Of a stretch of 64,000 bases of DNA, positions 62,375 through 64,000 are shown piece by piece. The notes beneath the pieces are model-generated. The model had not been told where the DNA came from and did not search any database. It saw nothing but the letters and a program-made list of their open reading frames with translations. The stretch covers positions 1-64,000 of the forward strand of contig JBAYIU010000001.1 of assembly GCA_041665465.1 (NCBI GenBank), read 5' to 3'. Position 1 is the first letter of the stretch, and each line of letters begins with the position of its first letter. The position numbers and the translations under genes were made by a program. Source of the stretch: JACRPH01 sp041665465 (GTDB lineage: Archaea; Nanobdellota; Nanobdellia; Woesearchaeales; GW2011-AR9).

Positions 62375-62443
62375 AGCTACGGATGCTCCTTCTGAGAGTT
62401 AATATTTCTTCTATTTTAAAACAATAACCTTTTGACATCAATC

Positions 62444-62791
62444 TCAAATGGGAAAATAATTGATATCAATACGATCATAAATGCTTCTACTGGTAAAATG
62501 ACCTGCTCTTGTTTCTGGATCAATAGTCATTAATTCTTGCCATCTTTTTCTGCTTAGGTAGACATCATATTGGGTTTTTATCTCATGACCCCCAAATTCT
62601 GGTTGAGAAACAATATTAAATCCGGAATTACATAAAGGACCAGGCTTAACTTTTTCTTGAACAGATAAGATAACCTTAGCATTTTTATCTCCAACCAGAG
62701 TATATTCAATTCTTCCTTCTAGTTCTACCTGTTGCTTATCTTGATTATTTAGGGAGATATAAAGTCCTTCTCCACCGTGGGTTACGAACAT
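62444..62791 (-). CDS. Unrecognised 115-aa protein
   Basis: Soluble, beta-rich, starts MFVTHGGEGLYISLNNQD; one Cys. TATA-like TTTAAA near 62828 on the minus strand. Divergent from the tRNA gene. No family recognised. Confidence 0.55.
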   Translation of the reverse strand: MFVTHGGEGLYISLNNQDKQQVELEGRIEYTLVGDKNAKVILSVQEKVKPGPLCNSGFNIVSQPEFGGHEIKTQYDVYLSRKRWQELMTIDPETRAGHFTSRSIYDRIDINYFPI

Positions 62792-62877
62792 TTTACAAAC
62801 GCAACCTTTTTAACTATTCACCTAATTTAAATATTTAATGGGGCTGTAGTCTAGCTTGGTAGGATTGGCGGTTCGGG

Positions 62878-62920
62878 TGATGAAGCCTGAAGTCTTCAAC
62901 CTTTGGACTTCGTCCAAAAG
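62878..62920 (+). other. tRNA-Pro intron 1, anticodon loop (37/38)
   Basis: 43 nt. Bulge-helix-bulge: central helix 62872-62875/62915-62918 (one C-A mismatch), 3-nt bulges 62876-62878 and 62919-62921, and a 7-bp helix GATGAAG/CTTCGTC (62879-62885/62908-62914) in the intron. Cutting between the second and third bulge bases gives exactly these ends. Confidence 0.75.
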
Positions 62921-62941
62921 GCCGCCAGGCCGGGGTTCAAA

Positions 62942-62967
62942 AGCAAGCAAGAAACGCTGCATGAAAG
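62942..62967 (+). other. tRNA-Pro intron 2, T-loop (59/60)
   Basis: 26 nt. Central 4-bp helix TTCA/TGAA (62936-62939/62962-62965), 3-nt bulges AAA (62940-62942) and AGT (62966-62968); cutting within the bulges restores the TTCAAAT T-loop. The intron-side helix is imperfect (GCAAGC/GCTGC). Confidence 0.75.
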
Positions 62968-63029
62968 TCCTCGCAGCCCCATTCATATTTCTAATCATTT
63001 AAAACATAAGAAAATTAAAAACGAAAAGA

Positions 63030-63425
63030 TTACTTTCTATAGACTAAATACTTCTCTCTTACCGGTTGAAGTACTTTCATCCCAATAACCTGTTTCTTCT
63101 TAGCCACAGCAACTTTTTGATGATCAACTTGCATAGAAGTTACTTTCTGTTCAAATTGATGTTCATGACCCACGAACTCTAACTTATCTCCTTGTTTAAT
63201 CTCATTCATCACTTCAATCACAGCTACGCTGATATGATCATAAAAGTGAGTAACCACTCCCGCTAAGGTTTTTTTAGGAATAACTGGTTTAGCAACAGTT
63301 TTTTTGACAACTTTTTTCACTGCGAGCTTCCGTTTAGGAGCTATTTTTCTAATAGGTTTAATCTTTTTGGCAGTGAGTCGTTTTGAAACGGGTTTAATCC
63401 TCTTTTTAATTATTTTTTTTGCCAT
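63030..63425 (-). CDS. EF-Tu domain 2-like protein with Lys-rich N-terminal tail
   Basis: 131 residues. N-terminal ~55 residues are Lys/Ala/Pro-rich (AKKIIKKRIKPVSKR), like a histone H1 tail. C-terminal domain GVVTHFYDHISVAVIEVMNE, KQGDKLEFVG, TSMQVDHQKV and GMKV matches the EF-Tu domain 2 beta barrel. Start ATG at 63425 preferred over a codon two earlier. Probably RNA- or ribosome-associated. Confidence 0.8.
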   Translation of the reverse strand: MAKKIIKKRIKPVSKRLTAKKIKPIRKIAPKRKLAVKKVVKKTVAKPVIPKKTLAGVVTHFYDHISVAVIEVMNEIKQGDKLEFVGHEHQFEQKVTSMQVDHQKVAVAKKKQVIGMKVLQPVREKYLVYRK

Positions 63426-63481
63426 AATCAAGAGATAATTATCTAGTTTAAATGGTTTGCGAAAATGAGAAGTTTAGATTT

Positions 63482-63507
63482 AAAAAAAAAAGATAAAAAA
63501 ATAAAAC
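63482..63507 (-). terminator. Oligo-T terminator
   Basis: Immediately after the stop of the 63508-63723 gene the minus strand has TTTTATTTTTTTATC followed by ten T. A strong archaeal-type terminator. Confidence 0.55.
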
Positions 63508-63723
63508 TTACTTCTTCTTATGACGTAAGATAGCAGCAGTTACAGCAGCACCGATAGCTACTCCTACACCGGCAGCGATTAAAGCAGCTTTCTCGGGGTT
63601 CTTCTTCATAGCGCCATGTACTTTGCGTTCAGCTTCTCTTAACCTTGCCTTAACCTTCTTTAAGTGCCCTTGCACTGATTTCTGAAACTTACCAACTTTC
63701 TTTTTTACTACTTTTTTAACCAT
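63508..63723 (-). CDS. Small membrane protein with basic helix (DUF883-like)
   Basis: 71 residues: basic amphipathic region (KSVQGHLKKVKARLREAERKV), then a Gly/Ala membrane helix (AALIAAGVGVAIGAAVTAAIL) and RHKKK. Layout resembles ElaB/DUF883 proteins that tether to membranes. AAGAGGTA precedes the ATG; 16 nt from the upstream gene, same operon. Confidence 0.65.
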   Translation of the reverse strand: MVKKVVKKKVGKFQKSVQGHLKKVKARLREAERKVHGAMKKNPEKAALIAAGVGVAIGAAVTAAILRHKKK

Positions 63724-63739
63724 TTTAAGTACCTCTTTT

Positions 63740-64000
63740 TTAGTCTACTTTCGCTAACCATTTAAAGATTAGAGAAATGAGTATCAATCCTGCTCCAGAG
63801 ATTAAAAATCCCCACGCAAAATTTAATTTTAAATAATATTCTATGAAGAACACTAAGGAAATAAATATAAAAATCATTCCTAACAAAAAGAAGATAAAAG
63901 CAGCTAAGTTACGGAATATCTTCTTTTCGATCTTCTTGATCTTCTCTTTAAGATTATCTTTAATATTTCCAACTACGTTGCTGACTAAAGTATCTTTTAA
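63740..64000 (-). CDS. Two-helix membrane protein (partial, N-terminus outside window)
   Basis: 86 visible residues before the TAA at 63740-63742, reading to the window edge without a start. Two membrane helices (AAFIFFLLGMIFIFISLVFF and WGFLISGAGLILISLIF) after a charged coiled-coil-like stretch. Co-transcribed with the following small membrane protein. Family not recognised; holin-superfamily-like layout. Confidence 0.65.
   Translation of the reverse strand, partial: LKDTLVSNVVGNIKDNLKEKIKKIEKKIFRNLAAFIFFLLGMIFIFISLVFFIEYYLKLNFAWGFLISGAGLILISLIFKWLAKVD

Larger units (their letters stand above)
62840..62981 (+). tRNA. tRNA-Pro (anticodon CGG) with two introns
   Basis: Acceptor stem GGGGCTG (62840-62846) pairs with CAGCCCC (62974-62980), discriminator A. 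Anticodon stem GGCGG/CCGCC (62867-62871 / 62922-62926) with loop TTCGGGG after splicing, so the anticodon is CGG. T-stem CGGGG/CCTCG. CCA is not encoded. Two insertions interrupt it: 43 nt after position 37 and 26 nt in the T-loop. Confidence 0.88.

Noticed and set aside
62877..62890. Box C (GTGATGA) followed by CTGA (box D) in tRNA intron 1, as if encoding a C/D guide RNA
   Set aside because: Box C and CTGA are only a few bases apart, leaving no room for a guide; the bases are explained by the bulge-helix-bulge helix GATGAAG/CTTCGTC.

Overview
The window reads as a stretch of an archaeal chromosome, most likely a small-genome DPANN lineage such as Woesearchaeota or Pacearchaeota (the lineage is my inference). 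Archaeal markers are GatE, deoxyhypusine synthase, transcription factor S, archaeal signal peptidase, a PAC2 proteasome-assembly protein, Cdc48, an archaeal SRP RNA, class III (pilin) signal peptides, and a tRNA-Pro with bulge-helix-bulge introns. Coding density is high and the DNA is AT-rich. A TATA element of the TTTATAAA type lies about 25-30 nt before many start codons, which implies widespread leaderless transcription. Genes inside operons instead carry GGAGG/GGTGA-like Shine-Dalgarno sites.

Layout. 1-9.5 kb is a cell-surface region: the start of a very large Cys-rich protein with 657-bp tandem repeats, a tiny histone-like protein, two coiled-coil proteins with proline-rich tails, a prepilin peptidase, two type IV pilin-like proteins, a phospholipase C-like protein with Cys-rich repeats, and a Cys-rich lipoprotein. 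9.5-17.8 kb holds triosephosphate isomerase, membrane proteins, an FKBP isomerase with a metal-binding tail, a secreted lytic-transglycosylase-like protein, GatE, TspO and an alpha/beta hydrolase. 17.8-20.2 kb has the SRP RNA, an SDR-fold protein and a regulator with an array of half-sites in its own promoter. 20.5-27.6 kb has an enlarged Cdc48 ATPase and a three-gene polyamine/hypusine operon. 28-38.6 kb mixes TatD, DUF523, a long J-domain protein, a transglutaminase-like protein, a double AsnC-type regulator and a methyltransferase with many unrecognised genes.

38.7-47 kb holds MscL, a phosphoglycerate-mutase-like enzyme, a DEAD-box helicase, a TraB-like protein, PAC2, an integrase flanked by imperfect direct repeats, and a YgiQ-type radical SAM enzyme. 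47-52.5 kb is mostly orphan genes, including a tandem paralogue pair, plus a TrmA/RumA methyltransferase and a DUF167 protein. 53-57 kb groups two pyrimidine genes: a P-loop/dCMP deaminase fusion and a duplicated ThyX-like protein whose signature motif is split between its halves. 57-64 kb holds a 30-codon peptide gene, TFS, signal peptidase, a homologue of aminoglycoside-resistance 16S rRNA methyltransferases, a twice-interrupted tRNA-Pro(CGG), an EF-Tu-domain-2 protein with a Lys-rich tail, and small membrane proteins.

Functional links: prepilin peptidase, pilins, signal peptidase and Cys-rich secreted proteins would build the cell surface. The decarboxylase and agmatinase-like enzyme could feed polyamine to deoxyhypusine synthase. 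The dCMP deaminase would make dUMP for the ThyX-like protein. PAC2 and Cdc48 point to proteasome-linked proteolysis. About two dozen genes match no family I recognise; several share strong TATA promoters with related upstream elements and may form a lineage-specific gene set.
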